64,000 bases of DNA, taken from the NCBI RefSeq assembly GCF_003935425.1, contig NZ_RHQN01000009.1, forward strand, positions 186,001 to 250,000. Direction: 5' to 3'. A model generated the notes under the pieces. The model was not told where the DNA came from and searched no databases. It was given only the letters and a program-made list of their open reading frames with translations. The translations under genes and the position numbers were made by a program. Position 1 is the first letter of the stretch; each line of letters starts with the position of its first letter. Of this stretch, positions 26,162-35,001 are shown in pieces. Source of the DNA: Pseudomonas sp. v388 (GTDB lineage Bacteria > Pseudomonadota > Gammaproteobacteria > Pseudomonadales > Pseudomonadaceae).

Positions 26162-26731
26162 ATGAAAAAAGTCTCCCCGAGTTATCTCAAGCATCAGTTC
26201 TTGATCGCGATGCCGCATATGCACGACGAGAACTTCGCCCAGACCTTGACCTACGTCGTCGAGCATAACGCCAATGGCGCCATGGGGCTGGTCATCAACC
26301 GCCCGCAAAGTCTGACGTTGGCCGATGTCCTTGAGCAACTGCGACCGGAGCTGCCGGCTCCGGCCCGCTGTCAGCACATCCCGATTCACTCGGGCGGTCC
26401 GGTGCAGACCGATCGCGGCTTCGTCCTGCATCCCAGCGGCCAGGTGTTCCAGGCCACCGTCGACCTCGGCGGGATTTCGCTGTCGACCTCCCAGGACATA
26501 CTTTTCTCCATTGCCGACGGCTACGGCCCCGATCAGAACGTGATCACCCTGGGCTATGCCGGCTGGGATGCCGGCCAGCTGGACGCGGAAATGGCCGCCA
26601 ACGCCTGGCTGACCTGCCCGTTCGATCCGGCCATCCTGTTCGATGTCGACAGCGACATGCGCCTCGATGCAGCGGCTGCGCGCCTGGGCGTCAACCTCAG
26701 CCTTCTTTCGACTCAGGCGGGCCACGCCTGA
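26162..26731 (+). CDS. algH: YqgE/AlgH family protein (DUF179)
   Basis: 189 aa cytoplasmic protein of the UPF0301/AlgH family. Conserved start KVSPSYLKHQFLIAMPHMHDENFAQTLTYVVEHNANGAMGLVINRP and PIHSGGPVQTDRGFVLH near residue 75. Biochemical function unresolved; AlgH was linked to alginate regulation. ATG 26162 is chosen because the conserved block begins there. Its stop overlaps the ruvX start (TGATG), the common yqgE-ruvX pairing. Confidence 0.92.
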   Translation: MKKVSPSYLKHQFLIAMPHMHDENFAQTLTYVVEHNANGAMGLVINRPQSLTLADVLEQLRPELPAPARCQHIPIHSGGPVQTDRGFVLHPSGQVFQATVDLGGISLSTSQDILFSIADGYGPDQNVITLGYAGWDAGQLDAEMAANAWLTCPFDPAILFDVDSDMRLDAAAARLGVNLSLLSTQAGHA

Positions 26732-27171
26732 TGGCCGGACTGCGCCTGCTGCTGGGCATTGACTGGGGTACCAAACAGATCGGCGTGGCGGTCGGCCAGG
26801 CCATCACCGGCCAGGCCCGCGAGCTTTGCACATTGAAAGCACAGAACGGCGTTCCCGACTGGGACAAGGTCCAGGCCCTGATCACCGAATGGAAACCCGA
26901 TGCCATCGTCGTGGGCCTGCCGCTCAACATGGACGGCACGCCCAGCGAGATGAGCGCCCGGGCAGAGAAGTTTTCCCGCAAGCTCAATGGCCGCTTCAAC
27001 ATTCCGGTCTATACCCATGATGAACGCCTGACCACCTTCGAAGCCAAGGGCGAACGCATGGCCCGTGGCGGCCAGCGCGGCAGTTATCGCGACAACCCGG
27101 TCGACGCCATCGCCGCCGCATTGTTGCTGCAAGGCTGGCTGGAAGCGAACGCCGAGCTGCTGAACGTGTGA
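26731..27171 (+). CDS. ruvX: Pre-16S rRNA processing nuclease / Holliday-junction resolvase-like RuvX (YqgF)
   Basis: RNase H-fold nuclease involved in maturation of the 16S rRNA 5' end; 146 aa. The catalytic Asp is in LLGIDWGTKQIGVAVG (about residue 10), with a conserved IVVGLPLNMDGTPSEMSARA block (near residue 56) and the C-terminal DNPVDAIAAALLL aspartates. The start overlaps the algH stop by 1 nt. Confidence 0.94.
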   Translation: MAGLRLLLGIDWGTKQIGVAVGQAITGQARELCTLKAQNGVPDWDKVQALITEWKPDAIVVGLPLNMDGTPSEMSARAEKFSRKLNGRFNIPVYTHDERLTTFEAKGERMARGGQRGSYRDNPVDAIAAALLLQGWLEANAELLNV

Positions 27172-27265
27172 CCTGCCGCCCCCTCAGTGCTTCGAGATAA
27201 CCGGATTTCAAGTTTCCGCTTGAGCCGCGCCAGACGCGCGCCGTTCGAGCCTCAAAGGAGCAACC

Positions 27266-27784
27266 ATGAGTCTGCCCAACCCCGCCGAACTGATCTGTCA
27301 GATGGCTTCTGACCTGACTGCCTACCTCGACCGACGGAGTATTCAGGAACCCCGGTTCATCGGCATTCGCACCGGCGGCGTATGGGTCGCCCAGGCGATG
27401 CTGGAAACCCTGGGCAGCGATGCTCCGCTCGGCACGCTGGACGTGTCTTTCTACCGCGACGACTTCAGCCAGAACGGCCTGCACCCGCAAGTTCGCCCTT
27501 CCGAGCTGCCGTTCGAAATCGAAGGCCAGCACCTGGTGCTGATCGACGACGTGTTGATGAGTGGCCGGACCATCCGTGCAGCGCTCAACGAGCTGTTCGA
27601 TTACGGTCGCCCGGCCAGCGTGACACTGGTCTGCCTGCTGGATCTGGACGCCGGTGAACTGCCGATCCAGCCAGACGTGGTGGGCGCGACGCTGACCCTG
27701 GCCGCCAACGAGCGCGTCAAGCTCAGTGGCCCCGCGCCGCTGACGCTGGAAATACAAGACCTCTCCACCGCCACCGCCTTATAA
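27266..27784 (+). CDS. pyrR: PyrR bifunctional pyr operon regulator / uracil phosphoribosyltransferase
   Basis: 172 aa PRTase fold with the PRPP-binding loop [24 protein letters not shown] near residue 91. First gene of pyrR-pyrB-pyrC'. In Bacillus PyrR attenuates pyr transcription by binding RNA; in Pseudomonas it sits with pyrBC' and RNA regulation is less clear. No antiterminator structure was recognised in the 94 bp upstream. It uses an AAAGGAG-type ribosome-binding site. Confidence 0.94.
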   Translation: MSLPNPAELICQMASDLTAYLDRRSIQEPRFIGIRTGGVWVAQAMLETLGSDAPLGTLDVSFYRDDFSQNGLHPQVRPSELPFEIEGQHLVLIDDVLMSGRTIRAALNELFDYGRPASVTLVCLLDLDAGELPIQPDVVGATLTLAANERVKLSGPAPLTLEIQDLSTATAL

Positions 27785-27796
27785 GAGTCCCTTGCG

Positions 27797-28801
27797 ATGA
27801 CGCCTCTCGACGCCAAGCGCCCGCTGCAGCTCAACCATCAAGGCCAGCTGCGCCATTTCCTGTCCCTGGACGGCTTGCCCCGCGAGCTGCTCACCGAAAT
27901 TCTCGACACCGCCGACTCCTTCCTTGAGGTGGGCGCACGGGCGGTGAAAAAAGTCCCGTTATTGCGCGGCAAGACGGTGTGCAACGTGTTCTTCGAGAAC
28001 TCGACCCGAACCCGGACCACCTTCGAGCTGGCGGCCCAACGCCTGTCGGCGGATGTGATCACGCTGAACGTCTCGACATCCTCGACCAGCAAGGGCGAGA
28101 CGCTGTTCGACACCCTGCGCAACCTGGAGGCGATGGCGGCGGACATGTTTGTGGTCCGTCACGCAGACTCCGGCGCGGCGCACTTCATTGCCGAGCACGT
28201 GTGCCCGGACGTGGCGATCATCAACGGTGGCGACGGCCGGCACGCGCATCCGACCCAGGGCATGCTCGACATGCTGACCATTCGGCGGCACAAGGGCGGC
28301 TTCGAGAACCTGTCGGTGGCCATCGTCGGCGATATCCTGCACTCGCGGGTGGCACGCTCCAACATGCTGGCGCTCAAGGCATTGGGTTGCCCGGACATCC
28401 GGGTCATCGGCCCCAAGACTCTGCTGCCCGTCGGCATCGAACAATACGGGGTGAAGGTTTTCACCGACCTGAACGAAGGCTTGAAGGATGTCGACGTGGT
28501 CATCATGTTGCGCCTGCAACGTGAACGCATGACCGGCGGCCTGCTGCCCAGCGAAGGCGAGTTCTATCGGCTGTTCGGCCTGACTACCGCGCGACTGGCC
28601 GCCGCCAGACCGGATGCCATCGTCATGCACCCAGGTCCGATCAACCGTGGCGTGGAGATCGAATCAGCCGTCGCCGACGGCGCGCATTCGGTGATTCTCA
28701 ACCAGGTGACCTACGGCATCGCTGTACGCATGGCCGTTCTGTCCATGGCCATGAGCGGCCAGACCGCGCAACGTCAATTCCAGCAGGAGAACGCCCTGTG
28801 A
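27797..28801 (+). CDS. pyrB: Aspartate carbamoyltransferase catalytic subunit (PyrB)
   Basis: Second step of de novo pyrimidine synthesis: carbamoyl phosphate + aspartate. 334 aa. Carbamoyl-phosphate loop [13 protein letters not shown] near residue 62, [12 protein letters not shown] near residue 150, aspartate-site RLQRERM near residue 237 and [12 protein letters not shown] near residue 276. The N-terminal extension before the fold (about 25 aa) is typical of Pseudomonas-type ATCases that assemble with an inactive dihydroorotase. Ends overlapping pyrC' by 4 nt (GTGA). Confidence 0.96.
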   Translation: MTPLDAKRPLQLNHQGQLRHFLSLDGLPRELLTEILDTADSFLEVGARAVKKVPLLRGKTVCNVFFENSTRTRTTFELAAQRLSADVITLNVSTSSTSKGETLFDTLRNLEAMAADMFVVRHADSGAAHFIAEHVCPDVAIINGGDGRHAHPTQGMLDMLTIRRHKGGFENLSVAIVGDILHSRVARSNMLALKALGCPDIRVIGPKTLLPVGIEQYGVKVFTDLNEGLKDVDVVIMLRLQRERMTGGLLPSEGEFYRLFGLTTARLAAARPDAIVMHPGPINRGVEIESAVADGAHSVILNQVTYGIAVRMAVLSMAMSGQTAQRQFQQENAL

Positions 28802-30069
28802 AGCTCAGCATTCTCGGCGCTCGCGTCATCGATCCTAACAGTGGGCTGGACAAGGTCACCGACCTGCATATCGAAGCCTGCAGGATTCTCGCAATCGGCG
28901 CGGCGCCGGCCGGTTTCGAAGCAGCCCAGACCATCGACGCCGCCGGCCTGGTGGCTGCGCCCGGCCTGGTGGATCTCAATGTTTCACTGCGCGAGCCGGG
29001 TTACAGCCGCAAGGGGACCATCGCCAGTGAAACCCGCGCCGCCACCGCAGGCGGCGTGACCAGCCTGTGCTGCCCGCCACGCACCAAACCGGTACTCGAC
29101 ACCTCGGCAGTCGCCGAACTGATTCTGGATCGCGCCCGCGAAGCCGGGTTCAGCAAGGTGTTTCCCATCGGCGCCTTGAGCAAGGGCCTGGAAGGCGAGC
29201 AACTGGCTGAGCTGATCGCGCTGCGTGACGCCGGCTGCGTGGCGTTCGGCAACGGCCTGAGCAGCTTCCACAATACCCGCACGCTGTGCCGGGCGCTGGA
29301 ATATGCCGCGACCTTCGACCTGACGGTGATTTTCACTTCCCAGGACCGCGATCTGGCCGAAGGCGGCCTGGCCCACGAAGGCCCGACCGCCAGTTTCCTG
29401 GGTCTTGCGGGTATTCCGGAGACGGCGGAAACCGTGGCCCTTGCCCGGGACCTGCTGCTGGTGGAACAGACCGGCGTGCGCGCGCACTTCAGCCAACTGA
29501 CCAGCGCTCGCGGCGCGGCTCTGATCGCCCAGGCTCAGGCTCGCGGCCTGCCGGTCACCGCCGATGTGGCGCTGTATCAGCTGATATTGACGGACGAGGC
29601 GTTGATCGACTTTTCCAGCCTTTATCACGTGCAGCCGCCGCTGCGCACCCGTGCCGACCGTGACGGCCTGCGCGAGGCGGTGAAGTCCGGGGTGATCCAG
29701 GCCATCTCCAGCCATCACCAGCCCCATGAGCGTGACGCCAAGCTGGCGCCTTTCGGCGCGACCGAGCCGGGCATCAGCAGTGTCGAACTGCTGCTGCCGT
29801 TGGCAATGACGCTGGTGGAAGACGGCTTGCTGGACCTGCCTACGCTGATCGCCCGCCTGAGCAGCGGCCCCGCTGCGGCCCTGCGTCTGCCGGCCGGCGA
29901 GCTGAGCGCAGGCTCGCCTGCCGATCTGGTGCTGTTCGACCCGAAGGCCTCGACCGTGGCAGGCGAAGCCTGGCTGTCCAAGGGCGACAACTGCCCGTTC
30001 CTCGGCCATTGCCTGCCTGGAGCGGTGCGTTACACGCTGGTGGATGGAAGGATCTGCCACAGCGCCTAA
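28798..30069 (+). CDS. pyrC': Inactive dihydroorotase-like ATCase partner PyrC'
   Basis: 423 aa amidohydrolase fold, GTG start at 28798 coupled to pyrB. The metal-binding HxH motif of active dihydroorotase is replaced by DLNVSLRE (about residue 60), so both histidines are gone. In Pseudomonas such pDHOase proteins are needed as structural subunits of the dodecameric ATCase, while active PyrC is encoded elsewhere. Inference from motif loss and operon position; not an annotation error because the frame is intact. Confidence 0.93.
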   Translation: MKLSILGARVIDPNSGLDKVTDLHIEACRILAIGAAPAGFEAAQTIDAAGLVAAPGLVDLNVSLREPGYSRKGTIASETRAATAGGVTSLCCPPRTKPVLDTSAVAELILDRAREAGFSKVFPIGALSKGLEGEQLAELIALRDAGCVAFGNGLSSFHNTRTLCRALEYAATFDLTVIFTSQDRDLAEGGLAHEGPTASFLGLAGIPETAETVALARDLLLVEQTGVRAHFSQLTSARGAALIAQAQARGLPVTADVALYQLILTDEALIDFSSLYHVQPPLRTRADRDGLREAVKSGVIQAISSHHQPHERDAKLAPFGATEPGISSVELLLPLAMTLVEDGLLDLPTLIARLSSGPAAALRLPAGELSAGSPADLVLFDPKASTVAGEAWLSKGDNCPFLGHCLPGAVRYTLVDGRICHSA

Positions 30070-30082
30070 GCGGCGTTATGCC

Positions 30083-30148
30083 CTTTCGCGAGCAAGCTCA
30101 CTCCTACACAGTCACCGTCATCTGTGGGAGCCAGCTTGCTGGCGAACG
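30083..30148. repeat. REP element between pyrC' and the TM2 gene
   Basis: TTTCGCGAGCAAGCTCACTC and, 20-30 nt on, GTGGGAGCCAGCTTGCTGGC. Two REP-type arms in a convergent gap. Confidence 0.75.
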
Positions 30149-30168
30149 GGCAGCGTAGGGCTATAGCC

Positions 30169-30573
30169 TCAACCGCGCCGTGCGTTCTTCATGGAGATCT
30201 GGTCGTTCATGGTCCAGAAGTCGTACAGCACGCCGACCAGAAACAGGCCGCCGGTCAGCAGGTAGATGATTCCGGTCAGCCACTTGCCCTGATACATGCG
30301 GTGCACACCGAACAAACCCAGGAACGTCAGCAGTACCCACGCCACGCTGTAGTCGGTGGAACCCTGGGTAAAGCGCAGGTCGGCCTGGCGATCCATGCTC
30401 GGTATGAGGAACAGGTCGATCAACCAGCCGATCCCGAACAGGCCGAAGGTGAAGAACCAGATGGTCCCGGTCACCGGTTTGCCGTAGTAGAAACGGTGCG
30501 CACCCAGAAAGCCGAATATCCACAGCAGGTAACCAAGCACTTTGCTATGGGTGTCGGATCGATAGTCGCTCAT
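30169..30573 (-). CDS. TM2 domain membrane protein (two TM2-like units)
   Basis: 134 aa. Two tandem TM2-like units are visible: LGYLLWIFGFLGAHRFYYG ... TFGLFGIGWLIDL and VLLTFLGLFGVHRMYQGKW ... TGGLFLVGVLYDF. Each has the (F/G)xxGxHRxYxGK core followed by a hydrophobic helix ending in a polar D-F/L. Function of bacterial TM2 proteins is unknown. The window order (convergent to pyrC', divergent from the NlpC gene) gives no clue. Confidence 0.85.
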   Translation of the reverse strand: MSDYRSDTHSKVLGYLLWIFGFLGAHRFYYGKPVTGTIWFFTFGLFGIGWLIDLFLIPSMDRQADLRFTQGSTDYSVAWVLLTFLGLFGVHRMYQGKWLTGIIYLLTGGLFLVGVLYDFWTMNDQISMKNARRG

Positions 30574-30822
30574 GTATCACCTCGTTAACTCGATAGAAAA
30601 AAATAGATGAAGATAGTGTGACTTCAGGGAACTCTTCCGACGTATGGCATCTAAGCGCCTCGCGACGCCCCAAACCCTTGTTACCAAAAGGATTACGTCG
30701 AAAAAAGAAAGAGTGTGTCGCATAAAACGCAACGATGCGAGTGTGATCGAGTCGACAAAAGGGGTCAGGATCGTCGAAAAAGCTGTTATAAAGTTGCGCG
30801 CTGACCACCATGAGCCTATCCA

Positions 30823-31506
30823 ATGCGTCCTTTTTTCAAGACATGGCTGACCATCTGCCTGTTGATGCCACTGGCCGCCCACGCCACCAATCGTGAGCAA
30901 CAATTACCCGCGAGCTTTACCGGCCTGACCGCGAAAAGTCATTTTTCCCCGACTGTCGCCACACGTACCACGCCAGTGAACATGGGCACCCTCCCATTGC
31001 AGATCAAGATCGATCGCGATGCTCAGATGCCTTTCTCGCGCAAGAATTCCGTCAAGTCTGCCACTGCCAAGGCTGCGGCCCTGAGCAGCGCCAAGCAAGG
31101 CAACGCTGTGGTCAAGCGTGCGCTGCAAGCGGTCGGCACGCCTTATCGCTGGGGCGGCACTACGCCGGGCAAAGGTCTGGATTGCAGTGGCCTGGTGAAA
31201 TACGCCTTCAACGACGTGCGTGAACTCGACCTGCCGCGTACCTCCAGCGCCATGGCTCAGGCCCAGGGGCAGAAGGTCGATCGCAAGGATCTGAAACCGG
31301 GCGACCTGCTGTTCTTCAACATCAAGAGCCGCCGGATCAATCATGTGGCCATCTATCTGGGCAACGACCGCTTCGTCCACGCACCGCGCCGTGGCAAGAA
31401 AGTGACTGTCGACACGCTCAAGAAGCCGTACTGGAACAGCCATTACAAGATCGCCAAGCGCGTGCTGCCCAAGCAGAGCGGCGAGTTGCGGGTCGTTCAG
31501 CGTTAA
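30823..31506 (+). CDS. Secreted NlpC/P60 (C40) peptidase
   Basis: Cell-wall peptidase-like protein, 227 aa. Signal peptide MRPFFKTWLTICLLMPLAAHA; mature N-terminal linker to about residue 85; NlpC/P60 domain 90-220 with the triad C121 (GLDCSGLVKYAF), H174 (RINHVAIYLG) and H186 (FVHAPRRG). Related proteins cut stem peptides or endopeptide cross-links in murein. The upstream 249 bp are visibly AT-rich; no specific promoter is asserted. A strong hairpin follows the stop. Confidence 0.9.
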   Translation: MRPFFKTWLTICLLMPLAAHATNREQQLPASFTGLTAKSHFSPTVATRTTPVNMGTLPLQIKIDRDAQMPFSRKNSVKSATAKAAALSSAKQGNAVVKRALQAVGTPYRWGGTTPGKGLDCSGLVKYAFNDVRELDLPRTSSAMAQAQGQKVDRKDLKPGDLLFFNIKSRRINHVAIYLGNDRFVHAPRRGKKVTVDTLKKPYWNSHYKIAKRVLPKQSGELRVVQR

Positions 31507-31512
31507 TGACAA

Positions 31513-31536
31513 AGGCCTGCCACTCGGCAGGCCTTT
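31513..31536. terminator. Bidirectional intrinsic terminator between NlpC gene and pilT
   Basis: AAGGCCTGCC - short loop - GGCAGGCCTT followed by TTATG on the plus strand; A-rich on the left arm, so it can terminate the convergent pilT as well. Confidence 0.8.
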
Positions 31537-31572
31537 TATGTCCCGGTCGCGGCCAGGCGCGCTCCTGCATGT

Positions 31573-32607
31573 TCAGAAGTTATCCGGCGTCTTGGCCTTC
31601 TCCCGAGCGCTCTCGCGGGTAATCAGGCCTTTCTTCACCAGATCGGCCAGACACATGTCCAGCGTCTGCATTCCCGTCGAGCCGCCGGTCTGGATGGCCG
31701 AATACATCTGCGCCACTTTGTCCTCGCGGATCAGGTTCCGGATCGCCGGTGTTCCCATCATGATTTCATGGGCCGCCACCCGGCCACCGCCTACTTTCTT
31801 GAGCAATGACTGCGACACCACTGCGTGCAGCGATTCGGACAGCATCGAGCGGATCATGGATTTTTCCTGCGCGGGGAACACGTCGACAACCCGGTCGATG
31901 GTCTTGGCCGCCGAGGTGGTGTGCAGGGTGCCGAACACCAGGTGACCGGTTTCCGCAGCGGTCAACGCCAGGCGAATGGTTTCCAGGTCCCGCAGCTCGC
32001 CCACCAGAATCACATCCGGGTCTTCACGCAGTGCCGAGCGCAGCGCTTCGGCGAAACCGTGGGTATCGCGGTGAACCTCACGCTGATTGACCAGGCACTT
32101 CTTGGACTCATGGACGAATTCGATCGGGTCTTCGATGGTCAGGATATGGTGATGCTTGTTGCTGTTCAGGTAGTCGATCATCGCCGCCAGCGTCGTCGAC
32201 TTGCCCGAGCCGGTCGGCCCGGTGACCAGGATCAGGCCGCGCGGCACATCGGTGATCTTGCGGAATACGCTGCCCATCCCCAAGTCTTCCATGCTCAGAA
32301 TCTTCGACGGAATGGTCCGGAACACCGCACCGGCGCCGCGGTTCTGGTTGAACGCGTTGACCCGGAAGCGCGCCACGCCCGGCACTTCGAACGAGAAATC
32401 CGTTTCAAGATGTTCCTCGAAGTCCTGACGCTGCTTGTCATTCATGATGTCGTAGATCAGCGCCTTGACTTCCTTGGCGTACAGCGGCGGCAGGTTGATG
32501 CGCCGCACATCGCCATCAACCCGGATCATCGGCGGCAGGCCCGCTGAGAGGTGTAAGTCCGACGCGCCCTGTTTGGCGCTGAACGCCAGCAGCTCGGTAA
32601 TATCCAT
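31573..32607 (-). CDS. pilT: Twitching motility ATPase PilT
   Basis: Hexameric retraction motor of type IV pili, 344 aa, the normal length. Walker A GPTGSGKST near residue 131, Asp box and Walker B (ALREDPDVILVGELRD, ~197), His box (TAAETGHLVFGTLHTTSA, ~220), and the C-terminal AIRNLIREDK signature typical of PilT retraction ATPases. ATG 32607 (MDITELLAFS) is chosen over an upstream in-frame start. pilU, adjacent to pilT in P. aeruginosa, is not in this place; the gene downstream is the NlpC peptidase. Confidence 0.97.
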   Translation of the reverse strand: MDITELLAFSAKQGASDLHLSAGLPPMIRVDGDVRRINLPPLYAKEVKALIYDIMNDKQRQDFEEHLETDFSFEVPGVARFRVNAFNQNRGAGAVFRTIPSKILSMEDLGMGSVFRKITDVPRGLILVTGPTGSGKSTTLAAMIDYLNSNKHHHILTIEDPIEFVHESKKCLVNQREVHRDTHGFAEALRSALREDPDVILVGELRDLETIRLALTAAETGHLVFGTLHTTSAAKTIDRVVDVFPAQEKSMIRSMLSESLHAVVSQSLLKKVGGGRVAAHEIMMGTPAIRNLIREDKVAQMYSAIQTGGSTGMQTLDMCLADLVKKGLITRESAREKAKTPDNF

Positions 32608-32662
32608 ACAGCTCCTCAATCACATAGAATGCCGCAGACTTTAGCCCTGCTGGCACAAATCA

Positions 32663-33349
32663 ATGTCCACGATAGCAGCGAACATTTCAACGCTCGAATC
32701 GCGAATTCGCACGGCGGCCCTCGCCGGGCAGCGCGCACCCGGTTCCGTCGGCCTGCTGGCGGTGAGCAAGACCAAACCCGCCGACGCCATACGCGAAGCG
32801 TTTGCCGCCGGCCTGCGTGACTTTGGCGAAAACTATTTGCAGGAAGCACTGGGTAAACAGGCCCAATTGGCCGACCTGCCCTTGTGCTGGCATTTCATCG
32901 GCCCCATTCAGTCGAACAAGACGCGCGCAATCGCCGAGAACTTCGCCTGGGTACATTCCGTGGATCGCCTGAAAATCGCCCAACGCTTGTCCGAACAACG
33001 GCCGGAAGGCCTGGAACCGCTCAACATCTGCATTCAGGTCAATGTCAGTGGCGAGGCGAGCAAGTCCGGCTGTACGCCCGGGGATCTGCCAGCGCTGGCG
33101 GCTGCCATCAACACCCTGCCGCGCCTGAAGCTGCGTGGCCTCATGGCGATTCCGGAACCCACCGACGACCACGACGCCCAGAACGCCGCGTTCGCGGCGG
33201 TACGCACCCTGCAGGAAAACCTGAATCTGCCGCTCGACACACTGTCCATGGGCATGAGCCACGACCTGGAAGCCGCGATTGCCCAAGGCGCAACCTGGGT
33301 GCGGATCGGCACCGCCCTGTTTGGTGCTCGTGACTACGGCCAGAACTAA
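32663..33349 (+). CDS. yggS: PLP homeostasis protein YggS (PLPBP/YBL036C family)
   Basis: 228 aa TIM-barrel PLP-binding protein without enzymatic activity known; affects PLP pools and amino-acid levels. PLP lysine in LLAVSKTKPADAIR (about residue 36) and the GENYLQEAL, WHFIGPIQSNKTR and GMSHDLEAAIAQGATWVRIGTALFG blocks. Divergent from pilT; 24 bp upstream of proC, a widely conserved pairing. Confidence 0.95.
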   Translation: MSTIAANISTLESRIRTAALAGQRAPGSVGLLAVSKTKPADAIREAFAAGLRDFGENYLQEALGKQAQLADLPLCWHFIGPIQSNKTRAIAENFAWVHSVDRLKIAQRLSEQRPEGLEPLNICIQVNVSGEASKSGCTPGDLPALAAAINTLPRLKLRGLMAIPEPTDDHDAQNAAFAAVRTLQENLNLPLDTLSMGMSHDLEAAIAQGATWVRIGTALFGARDYGQN

Positions 33350-33373
33350 CTTTTTCACTTCAAGGACCTGCTC

Positions 33374-34192
33374 ATGAGCAAGACTCGTATCGCCTTCGTT
33401 GGCGCAGGAAACATGGCGGCCAGTCTGATCGGCGGCCTGCGTGCCCAAGGCGTGGACGCATCGCTGATCCGCGCCAGTGCGCCGGGCAGTGAAACCCGCG
33501 AGCGCATCGCGACCGAACACGGCATCAAGGTCTTCGCTGACAATGCCGACGCCATCGACGGCGCACAGGTCGTGGTACTGGCGGTCAAGCCGCAGATGAT
33601 GAAAGCCGTCTGCCAGGCGCTCAAGCCCAGCCTGAAACCCGAGCAACTGGTGGTTTCGGTGGCTGCCGGCATTACCTGCGCCAGCCTGACCCAATGGCTG
33701 GGCGAACAGCCGGTCGTGCGCTGCATGCCCAACACGCCGTCCCTGCTGCGCCAGGGTGCCAGCGGCTTGTACGCGTCGGACAAGGTCAGCCACAAGCAAC
33801 GCGAGCAGGCCGAGCAATTGTTGTCGGCCGTGGGCATTGCTGTCTGGGTCGAGCAGGAACAACAGATGGATGCCGTGACGGCGGTTTCCGGCAGCGGCCC
33901 GGCGTATTTTTTCCTGATGATCGAGGCGATGACCGCCGCAGGCGTGAAACTGGGCCTGCCGGAAGAGATCGCCCGGAAGCTCACGCTACAGACCGCCCTG
34001 GGCGCTGCGCTGATGGCGACCGGCAGCGAGGTGGATGCCGGTGAACTGCGCCGTCGCGTCACCTCGCCCGGCGGCACTACGGCAGCGGCCATCAAGGCTT
34101 TCCAGGATGGCGGTTTCGAAGCACAGGTGCAGACCGCGCTCGACGCCGCCCACCACCGTTCGGCCGAGATGGCCGAGCAGCTGGGCAAATAA
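33374..34192 (+). CDS. proC: Pyrroline-5-carboxylate reductase (ProC)
   Basis: Last step of proline synthesis, NAD(P)H-dependent reduction of P5C. 272 aa. N-terminal Rossmann motif RIAFVGAGNMAASLIGGL, central VRCMPNTPSLLRQGASGL and C-terminal substrate domain TAVSGSGPAYFFLMIEAMTAA and RRRVTSPGGTTAAAIK. Complete length and good ribosome-binding site; same cluster as yggS/yggT. Confidence 0.97.
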   Translation: MSKTRIAFVGAGNMAASLIGGLRAQGVDASLIRASAPGSETRERIATEHGIKVFADNADAIDGAQVVVLAVKPQMMKAVCQALKPSLKPEQLVVSVAAGITCASLTQWLGEQPVVRCMPNTPSLLRQGASGLYASDKVSHKQREQAEQLLSAVGIAVWVEQEQQMDAVTAVSGSGPAYFFLMIEAMTAAGVKLGLPEEIARKLTLQTALGAALMATGSEVDAGELRRRVTSPGGTTAAAIKAFQDGGFEAQVQTALDAAHHRSAEMAEQLGK

Positions 34193-34220
34193 TTTTTCAG
34201 GTTCTTGACGGAGCAGATCG

Positions 34221-34811
34221 ATGATCGGACTGAACACCGCTGCAATTTACATCCTGCAAACTCTTGGCAGCCTTTACCTGCTGATCATTCTGTTGCGCTT
34301 CGTGCTGCAACTGGTGCGTGCCAACTTCTATAACCCGCTGAGCCAGTTTACGGTCAAGGCCACCCAGCCGCTGCTCAAGCCCCTGCGCCGGATCATTCCA
34401 AGCCTGTTCGGGCTGGACATGTCGTCGCTGGTGCTGGCAATCATCATCCAGATCATCCTGATGGCGCTGACCCTGCTGCTCAGCTATGGCACCACCGGCG
34501 ATCCCCTGAGCCTGCTGGTGTGGGCAATCATTGGCGTCACCGCGTTGTTCCTGAAGATCTTCTTCTTCGCCCTGATCGTCAGCGTGATCCTGTCCTGGGT
34601 CGCGCCCGCCAGCCACAATCCCGGCGCGGAACTGGTCAACCAGATCTGCGAACCGCTGCTGGCACCGCTGCGCCGCGTCCTGCCCAACCTGGGCGGCCTG
34701 GACATCTCGCCGATCCTGGCGTTCCTGGTGCTCAAGCTGCTGGACATGCTGGTCATCAACAACCTGGCGGCCATGACCGGCATGCCTCAAGTCTTGCGCA
34801 TGTTGATCTGA
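34221..34811 (+). CDS. yggT: YggT family membrane protein
   Basis: 196 aa with two YGGT repeats, each of two helices (IYILQTLGSLYLLIILLRFVLQLV and later LVWAIIGVTALFLKIFFFALIVSVILSW). Motifs NPLSQFTVKATQPLLKPLRRIIPS and LVNQICEPLLAPLRRVLPNLGGLDISP are characteristic. In E. coli yggT affects osmotic-shock tolerance; here function is unassigned. Follows proC by 28 bp. Confidence 0.92.
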   Translation: MIGLNTAAIYILQTLGSLYLLIILLRFVLQLVRANFYNPLSQFTVKATQPLLKPLRRIIPSLFGLDMSSLVLAIIIQIILMALTLLLSYGTTGDPLSLLVWAIIGVTALFLKIFFFALIVSVILSWVAPASHNPGAELVNQICEPLLAPLRRVLPNLGGLDISPILAFLVLKLLDMLVINNLAAMTGMPQVLRMLI

Positions 34812-34816
34812 CACTG

Positions 34817-34926
34817 TCTGGAGGAGCCGGCTTGCCGGCGAAGAGTGTCGTACAGGCGGCGCAAAGGCTGTGACTGTAACGGCCTCTTCGCAGGTAAGCG
34901 GAGCGCCGCCCGCTGCGCTCCTGCAG
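34817..34926. repeat. REP pair between yggT and metX
   Basis: GGAGGAGCCGGCTTGCCGGC near 34820 and an inverted arm GCCGCCCGCTGCGCTCCTGC near 34905. Same-strand neighbours, so the element may separate two transcripts. Confidence 0.75.
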
Positions 34927-35001
34927 CCTTGAATATTCCTCTGTTGCCGCTCCCCCTCGCGGTCTTTAGACTTACGCCTCATTCAAGCGAGAACAGGGTC
35001 A

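Noticed and set aside
34927-35001. SAM riboswitch before metX
   Set aside because: The 75-bp gap is too short and lacks any known SAM-aptamer core.
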